DNA of 64,000 nt, taken from assembly GCA_949361645.1 (NCBI GenBank), contig OX442415.1, forward strand, positions 2,364,713-2,428,712, given 5' to 3'. This DNA is from Spongilla lacustris (lineage: Eukaryota; Porifera; Demospongiae; Spongillida; Spongillidae). Below are positions 13,612 to 25,992 of the stretch, piece by piece. Numbering within the stretch: position 1 is the stretch's first letter; the number at the start of each line of letters is the position of its first letter. The notes under the pieces are model-generated. The model saw only the letters and a list, made by a program, of their open reading frames with translations, was not told the DNA's origin and ran no database searches. The position numbers were made by a program, and so were the translations under genes.

Positions 13612-13770
13612 GGGCAGAGTGACCCAAACCACTTTCTCCCGCATGGCTTTCCACCTGGCTATGATCACTTCCTGCCACAAATGCAAGGATCTTATGAACA
13701 TACAAGTATACAGTAGATCGAATTTTGCCCTAGTTCAGGCCATGGCTACAGCCTTACAGGCTCGATTTGT
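13612..13770 (+). pseudogene. Short retroelement relic, related to the 62-kb copy
   Basis: The plus strand encodes TQTTFSRMAFHLAMITSCHK and then a stretch ending ATALQAR. It parallels QTTFSSLASHLAITTSSYKG and the following residues in the 62.6-62.76 kb relic. It is therefore a truncated copy of the C-terminal part of the same retrotransposon-type protein. Its 3' end abuts the hairpin element starting at 13761. Confidence 0.45.
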
Positions 13771-14003
13771 TCTGTTCGTTAATTTTTATGCCATCCGTTA
13801 CTGAGATACAGTTGAACAAACTACGTGCACGTTTTCCCGCTTGATTCGCGCCAATGTTATAATCCCCGCCTCCCCATACATTGAGCGGAACGCAATTTGC
13901 CCAAATCATTGGCGCGAATCGAGCGCGAAAATGGGCACGTAGTTTGTTCAACTGTATATCCGTAACGGATGGCATAAAAATCAACGAACAGAACAAATCG
14001 ATA
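13761..14003. mobile_element. Hairpin (foldback) MITE
   Basis: Two arms of about 95-100 bp are inverted copies of each other. The left arm begins ctcgatttgttctgttcgtt at 13761 and runs to about 13856; the right arm starts cattggcgcgaatcgag near 13904 and ends aacgaacagaacaaatcgat. A ~50-bp loop separates them. It has no coding capacity. This is typical of non-autonomous DNA transposons; no clear target-site duplication was seen. Confidence 0.75.
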
Positions 14004-14341
14004 GGTATAGGACCTCTCCACCTACAAACAAAATTTGAAGCGATTTCATAACTCCTACAGAAAGTTATGTTGAGTTTGAACCCGGTGGGGGTATTGGACG
14101 TTGCAATTCTGGCACGGAGCAAATGCAAGACCCCAAAATGTATTTTACTGTAGAGAAATGGTGTGGTATGAAGTGTTAACATTACGAAGTTGATAGCCTT
14201 AACCGTTCGAAAGTTATTACGATTCAAATACATAGCAATATAATAAGATTTTATAAGAAGGGCCATTTTCGTGGAAACTGTCCCATATAATTATATATAT
14301 TATAATATTTATATATACCTAAATGTAATTCACCAACTTAC

Positions 14342-16296
14342 TCTGAACAATGAACAGCTGGATATAAGCTGAGTCCTTTCCAACTATGTTACTGGCATTA
14401 CATTTGTATGTACCAGCATCCCCAGGACCAAGGGATGATATGGTGAGGGATGTGGAGGTGTTGGTTGAGTTGATCAAGAATCTTGACTGATAGACTAGAT
14501 CACTTCCATTAGGAGAGGTCCAGGTGATGTTGGGGACAGGGAGGCCAGCAAAGGTACAGTTCAACTGTACACTTTGACCTTGGACACCTTGGATAGAGGA
14601 GTGAGAGGAATGTATGGAGGGTCGGTCTGAGTGAAAGATATAATAAACATATGAAAAGCATACAAATACCATGCATATTGAAGAACCCAATATGAAATTG
14701 AATTAATCTCTGACTGATAATTAAGAGATCTATTCCATTAATTAAGTTGCACTTGTAATTGCGCTGTAATCAGAGCTTATACCTATACGATCAACTTACA
14801 CAGAACAGTCAGCTGGATGTAGTCTGAGGACATTCCAATGCTGTTAGTGGCATTACACTTGTATGTACCACTGTTCTCAACACTTAGGAATGATATAATG
14901 AGGGATGTGGAGGTGTTGGTGAACTGGACTAAGAAACGGGACTGATTGACTAAAAGACTTCCATTAGGTGAGATCCAAGTGATGGTAGGGACAGGTAGGC
15001 CATCAAATGTACAGTTCACCTGCACATTGTCACCTTGGACACCTTTGATAGTGGGTTGTGGGGACTTTATGGTGGGTGAGTCTAAGGGGGCAAAAGGGAA
15101 ACATGAATCGTCACCCAAAAATGTTGATGAGAAAAACATACAGTTGATAACCACCATCACATTAGTGTGTATTCTGCGGTCTACTCCATTGGAACTTGCT
15201 ACTAGGTTTGTGACACATACATAGTTGCCAGTTTCTTTGCGAGTGATTTCATGTAGGTTTATGCTTGAGCTGGTTGGTACAATAGATCCATCAGGTTTTA
15301 CCCATGTTTGGCCAAAGAATTGAACTGCTGAAGGACTAGTGGTGATCACACTGCTGCAGTTCAGAGACAATGTTTCATTTTCATTCACATAGATCACAAC
15401 CATAGGGACCACAGGAGCTGCTATGTACACTGTGTAAAGAAAACGTTTATACATGTATGTGAGAGATACCTTAATGGCCTACTTACCAGTACTCGACACA
15501 AGGTCAGCCATTCCAGCTGAATAGCAGGCTACAGTAGGGCCACCCAAGAATGTGGTAGCAGGAAATGGCACATATAGTATGTAAGGTGCAGTAGGAATGG
15601 GTGGTGTGTTAACATGATCAATCATCCACAAACTATTTGAGATATATGAGCATATCAGACACACCGGATCAGACTGGTTGATGATGACTGGTAGGTCACA
15701 ACCAGTAGAGTTCATACCAATTGTGTAGTTGTGCAAACATTGTTCACTGATAGCTGGAAGGATGTATGTACATGTAAGTTCACATGTATATTTGTTCTGC
15801 TTTCTGTTTATAGCATGCAAGAATAACTCATAATAGAAGAAGGAACACACATTAAAGAGATATGATGCAGAGTTGTAATACATAATGATATATTTATTTA
15901 TTAAGGCAATGCAAAACATGTTATGATGTATTGTTATCGTCATTTGTTGCTTACATACGTGGAATAGAAAGCTGGAAAATATTTTGGCATGCAGCATCAT
16001 CGATATGCACCATGCACTCAGTTTTCCCATTCCCAATACTCCTTCATGCATATACACAGATCCCAGTCCGTTATAAATGCGCAGCAGCTTGTTTCCATAG
16101 TATTAAAATGGCAGGGTAGTTTAAAATAATTGTAGCTATATAAACTACCCTGCCATTTTAATATAGTTTACGGATTTTTTTTACACAATCTGAATTCATA
16201 ATACCGAGCTGTTCCGTACCGTGTAGTACCAATAATGTGTCGTTGTGAACATGGAGGTATGATTGGGGCTACCTCGGGACAACGGCCCCCCGGCCA

Positions 16297-16327
<31 letters not shown>

Positions 16328-17269
16328 CGGTTCCACGCCACTGGCTTGGCTATACATCCTTGGACAGTCACACGGTAAGTGCAAAGAATACACACTTCGT
16401 GATTTTCAGTTTGCCGCAACGGGGGCAGGGCCCCAGTGCTTTACTCTCCTCCCCAAGGCCATTTCCTATAACCAATAATTTAATACCCTTTCGGCAATAA
16501 ATACTACAATAAACTGCTGGTTTGGTAATTACATAATAATGAAAACTGAAATCGCTCGCCGCTGCCGCATGCTTATAAATCATACATGTATTGAAATTTG
16601 GCCTTACAATTAACCCCTTATTCGCGACTTACGCTGTGTTGTCTGGTTCGAAGTTGAGCTATTCGTCATGTTTGTGTCAAAATAGGCTGTGCAGAAAACC
16701 GTCATCACAACTTGCTTGACGTTGAGCGTACTCATCGCGCTGACGGTGGCACCGTTTGTTTGATTTGTATAGGTAATCGTAGCGCCTGAAGTAACCGGCA
16801 TGCCATTCACGGTCCAATCAAGCACTAGCTGTCCAAACCCTGTTCCATTCGTACTACAGGTATACGAACCATCCATCTGCGGGTTGATCGCTGGTTTGTT
16901 ATAAATCACATCTGTAGGTGAATGGGAAATATTAAACTTCAGAAAATAACATAAAAAGAACTTACTTACATGTATAGGGACAATTACCCAAGTGTTAGAA
17001 CTGCATTCGTATGCATCGTTCAAGTTTTTTTCCGATATGTTCAAAATCGTGTATGTACAAGTCGAAATGCCGAGAGCGTTGATATTGGTAACGACGCCGT
17101 TCTGATAAGTATAGGTGTGCCAAGAACAAGTACAAGTAGGGCACCCTCTGCACGTTAAAGTTAGGTTTTGTCCCTTCAGTGCAGGTGTTGATACTGGTGG
17201 ATTTACAACGGCCAAGTATCCATCGATGCACAGCGTTGTCAACCACACAGTAACCACTAGGCCTTGCAT
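14342..17269 (-). CDS. Immunoglobulin-superfamily receptor: signal peptide plus about five Ig-like domains
   Basis: Six exons with consistent phase-1 joins: 17269-16966, 16911-16633, 15753-15487, 15420-15142, 15081-14800 and 14626-14342. The first opens with a signal peptide (MQGLVVTVWLTTLCIDGYLA) followed by an Ig-like domain with Cys-rich CRGCPTCTCSW. The last two are textbook I-set domains with GLPVPTITWISPNGS and the GTYKCNA tail. Middle exons are more divergent Ig-like domains. N-glycosylation sequons are abundant. No transmembrane segment or stop is seen; the last exon ends in a GTAAGT donor, so the gene continues leftward. Candidate downstream exons are the phase-1 exons at 9455 and beyond. 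Likely a cell-surface adhesion or recognition protein; the ligand is unknown. Confidence 0.8.
16101..16163. repeat. 22-bp perfect inverted repeat (hairpin)
   Basis: tattaaaatggcagggtagt(tt) at 16101-16122 is the exact reverse complement of 16142-16163, with a 19-bp loop. It lies in an intron of the Ig gene and is probably a small MITE remnant. Confidence 0.75.
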
Positions 17270-17579
17270 TTCCTATCAGCTTCGCGCAAATAATTAGAGT
17301 ATTGTATCAAAATATACTACCATGCAGGGTTGCTGCGGTTAAGGTTACTATTTAACCGTTCTATATAACCGCGATATATCGTGTTCAGTTAACCGTGGCT
17401 AAATATCGCGGTTAAAACTAACCAAGGTACATGTAGTGATCACGTAAATGTACACTGTGGCAGTTCTTTGCTATTAACCTTAGGTGGTTTGCAGTGAGTG
17501 CATCGCGCGAGTGGTCTTGTATGGTATTGTGAATACCTTAATAAAAGTAATCCCATACCATCCAGTCCTATCAAAGTTA

Positions 17580-20040
17580 ACAGCACAATGCAGTTTCCTA
17601 GTTTCATGTTGACACATGTATAGGGAGGGTAAGGGTGAATAGAAAATGTTTAGCTGAGTCCCCACAAGTGAAACATGTGTGTGGTACACCACTGTCTGGT
17701 ACAATGTCAAGGCGAATGGAGCAAATGTGTTTCCACTGCATGCCTTGTTGAGCCATGTATAGGGTTATTTGAAAAATGTTTAGCTGAGTCCCCACTAGTG
17801 AGACAAGTGTGGGGAAGACCCCTGTTGTGTTTGTAATTTATGGGACTTTATCATATCAAGTGTCACAGAATGCATGGGGTGACTGCAAATGGTGCTTCCA
17901 CTCCAGACCTTGTTGACACTTGTATAGGAATGGTAGGGGTTGTTTGAAAAATGCTTAACTGAGTCCTCACTAGTGAGACATGTGTTTGGTACACCCCTTT
18001 TGAGTTGGTGTAATTTCTGGGTCACTATCAAGTGTCACAGAATGCATAGGATGACTGCAGATGGAGTAAATGCTCTTCCACTGCATGCTTTGTTGAGCCA
18101 TGTATAGGAAGGGTAGGGGTGGTTAGAAAAGTGTTTAATTGAGTTCCCACTAATGAAACATGTGTGGGGAACACCACTGATGTATGTTTGTAATTTCTGG
18201 GACTCAATCAAGTGTCACAGAATGCATAGCTTGACTGCAGATGGAGCGAATGTGCTTCCACTGCATGCCATGTTGACACATGTATAGGGAGGGTAGGGTG
18301 AATAGAAAAATGTTTAGCTGAGTCCTTACTAGTGAAACATGTGTGTGGTACACCACTGTTGAGTTGGTGTACTTTCTGGGACAATGTCAAGGCATTGGGT
18401 GACTGCAGAATGGAGCAAATGTGTTTCCACTGCATGCCTTGTTGAGCCATGTACAGGAAGGGTAGGGTTGGTTAGAAAAATGTTTAGCTGAGCCCTTAAT
18501 GTGTGGAAAACACAACTTGTGTATTTTTGTAATTTCTGGGACTCTATCAAGTGTCACAGAATGCATAGGGTGACTGCAGATGTGCTTCCACTGCATGCCT
18601 TGTTGACACATTTACAGGAAGAGTAGGGGTGGTTAGAAAAATGTTTAGCTAAGTCCCCACTAATGAGACATGAGTGGGGAACACCACTGATGTATGTTTG
18701 TAATTTCTGGGACTCAATGAAGTATCACAGAATGCGTAGCTTGACTGCAGATGGAGCAAATGTGCTTCCACTGCATGCCATGTTGACACATGTATAGGGA
18801 GGGTAAGGGTGAATAGAAAAATGTTTAGCTAAGTCCCCACTAGTGAAACATGTGTGTGGTACACCACTGTTGAGTTGGTGTACTTCCTGGGACAATGTCA
18901 AGGCATTGGGTGACTGCAGAATGGAGCAAATGTGTTTCCACTGCATGCCTTGTTGAGCCATGTATAGGGTTATTTAAAAAATGTTTAGCTGAGTCCCCAC
19001 TAGTGAGACATGTGTGGGGAAGACCCCTGGTGTGTTTTTGTAATTTCTGGGACTTTATCAAGTGTCACAGAATGCATAGGGTGACTGCAGATGAAGCGAA
19101 TGTGCTTCCACTCCAGACCTTGTTGACACTTGTTTGAAAAATGCTTAACTGAGTCCTCACTAGTGAGACATGTGTTTGGTACACCCCTTTTGAGTTGGTG
19201 TAATTTCTGGGTCACTATCAAGTGTCACAGAATGCATAGGATGACTGCAGATGGAGTAAATGCACTTCCATTGCATGCCTTGTTGACACATATATAGGGA
19301 GGGTAGGGGTGGTTAGAAAAATGTTTAGCTGAGTCCCCACTAGTCAGACATGTGTGTGGTACACCACTGTTGAGTTGGTGTAATTTCTGGGACACTGTCA
19401 AGTGCCACAGAATGCATAGAGTGACTGCAGAATAGAGCAAATGTGTTTGCACTGCATGCCTTGTTGAGCCATGTATAGGGTTATTTAAAAAATGTTTAGC
19501 TGAGTCCCCACTAGTGAAACATGTGTGGGGAAGACCCCTGTTGAGTTGGTGTACTTTCTGGGACAATGTCAAGGCATTGGGTGACTGCAGAATGGAGCAA
19601 ATGTGTTTCCACTGCATGCCTTGTTGAGCCATGTACATGAAGGGTAAGGGTGGGTAGAAAAATGTTTAGCTGAGTCCTTAATGTGTAGGGAACACCCCTT
19701 GTGTATTTTATTAATTTCTGGGACTCTATCAAGTGTCACAGTATGCATAGGTTGACTGCAGATGGAGAGAATGTGCTTCCACTGCATGCCTTGTTTACAC
19801 ATGTATAGGGAGGGTAGGGGTGGTTAGAACAATGTTTAGCTGAGTCCCCACTAGTGAGACATGAGTGTGGTACACCACTGTTGAGTTGGTGTAATTTCTG
19901 GGACACTGTCAAGTGTCTTAGAATGCAAAGGGTAACTGCAGAATGGTTCGAATGTACTTCCACTGCATGCCTTGTTGACAGATCTATAGGAAGGGTATGG
20001 GTGGTTTGAAAACTTTTTAGCTTAGTCCCTACTGGCTCGG
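17580..20040 (-). repeat. Satellite/minisatellite, ~168-180 bp period, about 14 copies
   Basis: The anchor gactgcag recurs at 18053, 18233, 18401, 18572, 18743, 18912 and 19083 (spacings 168-180). Units share landmarks ccactgcatgccttgttgag, aaatgtttagctgagtcccc and tttctgggac. Copies diverge by small indels and substitutions. Apparent ORFs inside it are by-products of the repeat. The same family occurs inverted at 31.07-31.64 kb. Confidence 0.88.
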
Positions 20041-20960
20041 TCCGCAGTAGTCAAACTTGGGTGTTGAACACCAGTGGTGTGTTTGTGGATTCTGTCTGGT
20101 TCTCCATTACAGGAACAATGGGGTGTTTCAGACTGTTACTGATAGATATTTATCTCTCTTTCTGACTGCTAAAAGTGGCTTGTGTGTCTCCAGATGATAG
20201 TGTGCGGACTAGTTGAGAGAAATCTCTCTATCTCATTATTACATAGGTGTTGCTGTGTGGATAAAGCTCTCTCTGCCTCTCTGGTATGAATGGGTTGTCT
20301 CTCACTATGACTGGTATAAATTGTCAGCTTTGTACAGAGGGGTCTAACTGTCTAAATTGTGGATAATGGTGTCTGTGTCTAACTTACAGTGAAGGTTCTA
20401 AAGTGTTTCTGCATTAGTGCACTAGTACTGAGTGCTTGAGCCTTATGCTACCCTTCTATTTCAGGAATCAGTGGTATGTGGTGTACATAATGTACCTGCA
20501 GAGTAGAGTTGTGCTGCCTCAAGTACGTCTCTATGCACTTGTCTTTATGGCCTGGACCATGCACTGTCCCCAGTGATGGAGGAATAAAGAACTGGATATA
20601 CCAATCCTTTACCTCCATCTTCAAGTGTACTACATGATAAAAAATTGTCAAGGTCACATGACTCCCATTTTGTGTTTTTGTGTGTAAAGACCTGTATGTA
20701 CAGTTTTTAGAAATAACATGATAACAAAGGCAAATATGAAGAAAGTTATGTGCATTTGTGGAATCCTATGTAGTTATAATGAGCTCCACCCACAATAGGG
20801 CAATGCATATTGACAGAGGGAGCTACTGTAACTTGTTCTGGGAGAGAGGGTTATGGTTGTGCAAGTTTGAATGGCACGTGACTATGGATCACTGTACTGT
20901 TAATACAAATTAACTCGCAGTTACAATAATATGCACTTGGATTACATAATAGCTTGCACA
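20041..20960. other. Non-coding stretch, nothing recognised
   Basis: No domain, splice pattern or repeat that I can name lies between the satellite and the transposase relic. Confidence 0.4.
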
Positions 20961-20968
20961 AATAAGTT

Positions 20969-22042
20969 CTAAAAGTAGTTTTCTTTATGTAGTCCTAAAA
21001 CTTCAACAATCTTTTGCGCTCTTTTAGTTACACATTTAGTAGCATTTTTAACCATTTGGTTCCGTATATCACTGATGGCATCTGATATGGCTTGTTTGAG
21101 CTCCGGGATGGTTTTGGGGCTCTGTGTGTACACAATTCCTTTCAGGTAACCCCAAAGCCAAATATCCAAAGGTGTCAAATCCGGACTTCTTGCAGGCCAT
21201 GGAATTGGCCCTTCACGGCCCATCTATCTGTCCTCGAAGGTGTTATATAGCCATTCTGTGACTTCATGAAAATAGTGAGATGGTGCTCCATCTTGTTGAA
21301 ATATTATTTCCTCAATTTTGTCCTCATCAAGAGATGATTGGAGATATGGCCAAAGGCGTTTTAACATTCCTAGATATGACTTTCCTGTCACTGTGCCCTG
21401 TTTAAAAAAGTATGGTCCTATGATTTCATCATTAAGGAGTCCACACCAGACCATGATGCCTTCCTTTTTATATGCCCTGTCAACTGTTTTTCGAGGATTG
21501 GTTTTGGCCCATGTGATGGCATTATGGATGTTTACTTTACCATTTAATTTAAATATTGCCTCATCAGTCCACAAAATATTCTCCTCATATTCATTGATTT
21601 ACTCAACCTTCTCCAACCATTCCTCTGCCCATTCCACTCTTTTCTCATGGTCTCCTACTTTCAGTTCCTGAACCATTCTGCTCCTGTAAGCTTTCATCTT
21701 CAAGTCTTTTCTGACAATTGTTCGTACTGTGCTATATGGTATATCTGTGGCACATGATATTCGACTCAATGATAACTCAGGGTCATCATTGATTTTCCTA
21801 TCCATAGCCTGTATGTTGACTGGACTTCTTCCACTTCTCCTCCTCCCTGAACGCTTACGATCATCTGTGCCACCAGTGTCATAGAATCATTTCACTGTCC
21901 TTAGCACAGTGGATGGGCTTAGAGTGCCATGTCCAGGATACTTCACCTTGAACTGTCTAACTGTTTCACTTGCATTTCTCGTTTCTGCATAAAGCATCAC
22001 AATAGTCACTCTCTGATCCTTTGTAAGCTTTGCTCCAGACAT
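20969..22042 (-). pseudogene. Mariner/Tc1-superfamily transposase, dead copy with three in-frame stops
   Basis: Read continuously on the minus strand from an ATG at 22042, the frame encodes an N-terminal helix-turn-helix (KLTKDQRVTIVMLYAETRN) and a second HTH (YSTVRTIVRKDLKMKAYRS). The catalytic DDE/D-type domain follows: LWTDEAIFKLNGKVNIHN holds the first Asp, FQQDGAPSHYFHEV the second, and WPARSPDLTPLDIWLWGYLK the third. One frame is kept throughout but is broken by single-codon stops near 21887 (TGA), 21599 (TAA) and 21225 (TAG). These are point nonsense changes rather than frameshifts, so the element is inactive. Clear terminal inverted repeats were not identified. Confidence 0.88.
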
Positions 22043-22089
22043 GCAGTACAAAATGATTTCAGTATGTAGTTTTTTTTCCTGCAGTGCTT

Positions 22090-22195
22090 TTATAGTGCAG
22101 TGGAGCAATTCTATTGGTTCTTGCCAATCACAGTGCTGGAGTGATTCTATTGGTTCCCGCCCAATCACAGTGGAGTGTTTCTATTGGTTCCCGCC
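22090..22195. repeat. Subterminal direct repeats beside the transposase
   Basis: Three near-copies of (a)gtg(g)agtg/caattctattggttcc-cgcc occur at about 22098, 22138 and 22171. They lie just upstream of the transposase start and may be binding sites within the element's end. Confidence 0.4.
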
Positions 22196-22199
22196 AAAA

Positions 22200-23920
22200 T
22201 GACTACAGATAATTGATCCTTATTTCCTGTATTTTCTCACAGGCACGTGATATTGAGGTTTGTTGCTTTTCAGTCCTAAATCAAAATGTATTCAATCTGA
22301 TGGAGGATATTAACATAGGTACCATATTATCTTATATGTATTAGTGTCAATGTATTATTGTATGTGTTTGCATATGTACATGTAAATGTGTGAGACTGTG
22401 ATTTTAAGTCTATTTTTAACAGTATCTTTTTTATTTGTGTAATTGTGAGAACATGGTTAGGTTTAACTGCACACACACTTGTGTGGTCACGTGCATTGGA
22501 GCATAGAATAACTCACTAGACCTAAATGTAGTTTCTTAGCATAGGGAGATGGGAGACAGGGAGATAAAGTTGTAGAAAGGTGACAGATAGATGTATGGTG
22601 AGGATGGGATAGATGTCTGAACGAATGAAGTTGCTGGCTGTTACATGTTTCTTTTGGGAGTGCATGTGTGTGATGTAGAAGAGCCTTTTTCTTGGGAGTA
22701 TCTGACCTTATGAACTGTATCACATGTACCTGCAGGCCAATAGGAGCATGAGAAAGCAAACAGAATGTTATGTTTCTGTATTCCTTTGATGTCTAGTAGT
22801 GCAGTAAGAGGAGGGGCTTAAAACACCTCCCCATGACCTCTATGAATAATTTGCATTGATTATGACACCTGCAACCTCCCACAATCCTCCTACCCATCCT
22901 ATCTCACACATATTCATGAAAGCAGAAAGAAAGGTTTCTCTGTCCAACATGCACAGATAAAGGTCCTATGGTTGCACAAGCAGTGGGGAGTAATTCCTCT
23001 GTTGCACAGAAGTCTCAGTTACAGAAAGGTTCCACTGTGTCATCTGCCTCAGTGATAGAAAGAAAGGTATCTATTTTAGACATTTGAAAAGAGGTCTCTC
23101 AGCTTCCAAAACAGAGGGTGGCAGTTCTGTTTCCTGGACCATGAGTTTAGTTGATTAATAGTGAAATAGCTACACACACACTCCTATGCTTTCTTGTACA
23201 CACGATACATATTACCACATCAAGCTTCTAAAAATTAATATTTGCAATAAATACACTACACAAAACAAAAACAGATAGTCATGTCACTAAGACAAATTCC
23301 CATCATGCAGTAGGAAAGGATTAATCGGTATCTCCAGTTGTTACTCATATGGAGAAATCAACGGACACGAAAGTTGCGGTTTGTAAATTTTTGGATTTCA
23401 TTCCGCGGTACGTTCCATAGAGAATGTATGGCGTTTTTACTAACTTGATTATTATTTACTTAAATAACGGACCTGCAACTTTTGCCACCCTCTAATACTA
23501 CTCTAAATGATCTTTAAATGTAGGCAATTTCAAATTTTATACCTTATATCGTCCAAAATTCTGGGACCATTTCTGAAAATATGATATTCCATAGACTTGT
23601 ACAGAAAATGGAAAAAAAATCATGCTAATTAAGATATTCCATTAGTTATAACTAATGAACAGAGGGGGGTTAGAACTTTTGCCACCCTCTGAAACAATTC
23701 TACAACTATCCAAATAATATAATATATGAATAAAAGTGGATGTTGTCGTGAAGAATTTGGGGACCATTTTTAAAAATAGTAAATCAGCAATAAGGCGCCA
23801 TTTTTAAATGGCGTTTCTATGTGTTGCCATAGATATTTACATGTAATAAAATCAAGGGTATTCCATAGTTAATAAAATTAGACTAGGACATGCCAGCATT
23901 TTGCAAAGCTGGAGTCGAGC
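22200..23920. other. Non-coding stretch with a short direct repeat
   Basis: No gene seen. aacttttgccaccctct occurs at about 23476 and again near 23668, each followed by similar sequence, so part of this stretch is a degenerate tandem duplication. Confidence 0.35.
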
Positions 23921-23929
23921 AGAGGGCGT

Positions 23930-24990
23930 GGTGGGCCAGGTGCCGCCCCGTGCCGGGGGTAACTACTAGTACATGCCATGGAATACTAAAAGCTTCGAGT
24001 CTGTGTTTTCTGCAAGACAGATCGTTGTATTAAAATGATGTTAAGCTGCTTACCTCGACCGGCTGCTCAGACAGGAGATGTAGGCCTACACGTAGCTGTA
24101 GCTGGATCTGAGCTATCCAAGTGCATCCTGAGGTCTACAGTGGCGACGAGGGTGCATGGGATAGCTAAGAAGGATGGCAGGGGAGTGTGACGCGTCAACG
24201 GAAGACTGGTTGAGTTAATACGTCGAGCGGCTAGAACATTTCTTCCTGGCAAATAAAGTGGAAGCCGAACAGAAAAAGGACGCCTGTATTACATTTGGCC
24301 TGCTCCGAGCGCTCGTAGCACCCCAGAAATTGAAAGACCGAACGTACGAGCAACTGGTCGCAGCCTTAACGACACACGTAGCGCCTAAACCTCTAGTCAT
24401 CGCAGAACGTACGGTTCCACAAACGGGACAAAAGGAGGAAGAAAGTGTGATATGTGGTATGCAGCAAGTTTGCCTGTGCGTTTGGTGCGACGTTATCAGA
24501 GACGCTGAGAGACAGGGTGTTCTTTGGTATGAGGGACGAGGGGGTACAGAAGAGACTCCTCACAAAGGCAGACCTCACTTTTGCCATAGCGGAAAGGGAG
24601 ACTAAAGACGCGCAGAACAGTTGCAGAGTGTCGCAGAACAGGAAGTACATCAAGTGGCAGCACCACCAAGAAGGGGGAGATCGTCAGGCCTAGGGGCTTG
24701 CAACAGGTGTGGAGGAGCGCATGATACTCAACAGTGCAGGTTCAGAAACAAAGTTTGCAGGAAATGGGGGCAAATTGAGAGGGCGTGTTGTGCAAAGAAA
24801 AGGGCAGAAGGAACAGGTGTTGGAAAGGGTGTACCCACTAGAGACCACTCTGTGAAGGAACTAAAGGGGGACGATGAAAGCAAAGAAGAATGGGACAGAC
24901 TGAAATGGGGATCACTACATGGCCTAGCAAAAGACAAGAGAAATGGAATGAAACAGAGGACAATGGGTAAACCTATATGTATGTGGAGTT
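23930..24990 (+). pseudogene. Ty3/gypsy LTR retrotransposon 5' part: LTR end, primer-binding site, gag, start of protease
   Basis: A likely LTR ends ...ggtctaca near 24139 and is followed by tggcgacgaggg, the primer-binding-site form common in animal gypsy elements. The gag follows in pieces. One frame has AEQKKDACITFGLLRALVAP; another continues FACAFGATLSETLRDRVFFG. A zinc knuckle CNRCGGAHDTQQC (C-x2-C-x5-H-x3-C as read here) is followed by a damaged second knuckle. The tail at about 24962-25015 (GKP.. YVEFIMNEQLL) matches the start of a retropepsin. Frameshifts and truncation by the 25.0-25.5 kb repeat show that it is dead. Confidence 0.75.
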
Positions 24991-25019
24991 CATCATGAAT
25001 GAACAACTGCTATGTATCA

Positions 25020-25304
25020 ATACAATTGGTTGTACCCCAAATTGCACAGGCCTGTACAATTTTATAGGCCTGTACCACTGTACAGGCCACTACCCCTCCC
25101 TGTACACGCCATTACCCTTGTACAGGCCTGCACCCCTGTACAAGCCTGTACCCTTGTACAGTTCTGTACACCCCCCCCCCCCCCCCCCCCCCCCCCAGTA
25201 CAGGCCTGTACCCCTGTCCAGGCCACTACCCCTCCCTGTACACACCATTACCCTTGTACACGCCTTTACCCCTGTACAAGCCTGTACCCACTGTACAGTC
25301 CTGT

Positions 25305-25338
<34 letters not shown>

Positions 25339-25480
25339 CCAGTACAGGCCTGTACCCCTGTCCAGGCTTGTATCCCTGTACCCCTCCTTGAACATGCCTG
25401 TATCCCTGAGCAGGCCTGTACCGTGGTACAGGCCTATACCTCTCCCTGTATCCTTTCACAGGATTGTACTGCTGTACATG
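25020..25480. repeat. Degenerate tgtacaggcctgtacccc minisatellite with two long C tracts
   Basis: Short palindromic units (gtacaggcctgtac) are repeated with ccct spacers. Poly-C tracts lie at about 25170-25196 and 25307-25337. The array cuts into the gypsy fragment. Proline-rich ORFs here are artefacts of the repeat. Confidence 0.8.
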
Positions 25481-25639
25481 TATAGTTCATGTCTCTACTC
25501 AAAGCATGGCTTTATAACCGGACCTCTTCTGTAGTTTTGGGTGGCCATCCCTCCTAAATAGGCTGAAACACCCTTGCTAACACCAGGTCCCTTAATTGTT
25601 GTTGTTCTTCCTAATTTTGCCACCTCGACCAGGAGGGTT

Positions 25640-25915
25640 AGTAGTTGGGAATGTCCCTCCTTCCTCCTCGTCCATTTGTGCCATCTGCATGTCGGCCACC
25701 ACTGGGAGATGTGAAAGTGCATCAGCATTTGTGTGCTGAGTGGTACTCTTGTACCTGATATCAAGATAGGGCTAGCCTACCGCATAAACCAATGCAACCG
25801 TGCTGCCGTCACTGCTGGTAATCCATTTTCCGGGTTGAGAATGGACACCAAGGGATGGTGGTCTGTCACCAGTGTGAAATGGGGAGGAACTGTGATGTCC
25901 GGAAACATTCAGTGA
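25640..25915 (-). pseudogene. Gypsy-type RNase H fragment (opposite strand to the gag)
   Basis: The minus strand encodes FTLVTDHHPLVSILNPENG, then LPAVTAARLHWF and, after a frame change, a segment with TQHTNADALSHLP. These match the retrotransposon RNase H motifs TDHKPL...NP, AARLxRW and H(A/T)NADxLSRLP. It is frameshifted and lacks reverse transcriptase and integrase. It faces the opposite way from the gag at 24 kb, so the two are separate insertions or one element has been rearranged. Confidence 0.72.
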
Positions 25916-25966
25916 TTAGAGATATATAGGATCACGTGTGTGAATGTGATTACGTGCTCAGTTTTC

Positions 25967-25992
25967 AGGTTTTTTTTTTTTTTTTTTTTTTA
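25967..25992. repeat. Poly-T tract (~23 T)
   Basis: A homopolymer run of about 23 T; on the minus strand this would read as a poly-A tail of a retrocopy, but no retrocopy was identified beside it. Confidence 0.5.

Noticed and set aside
17600..20000. Many 73-137-codon ORFs (MAQQGMQWKHICS type)
   Set aside because: They repeat with the satellite period in several frames and have no domain; by-products of tandem repetition.
24977..25534. Proline-rich ORFs with long Pro runs
   Set aside because: Produced by poly-C tracts and the gtacaggcc repeat.
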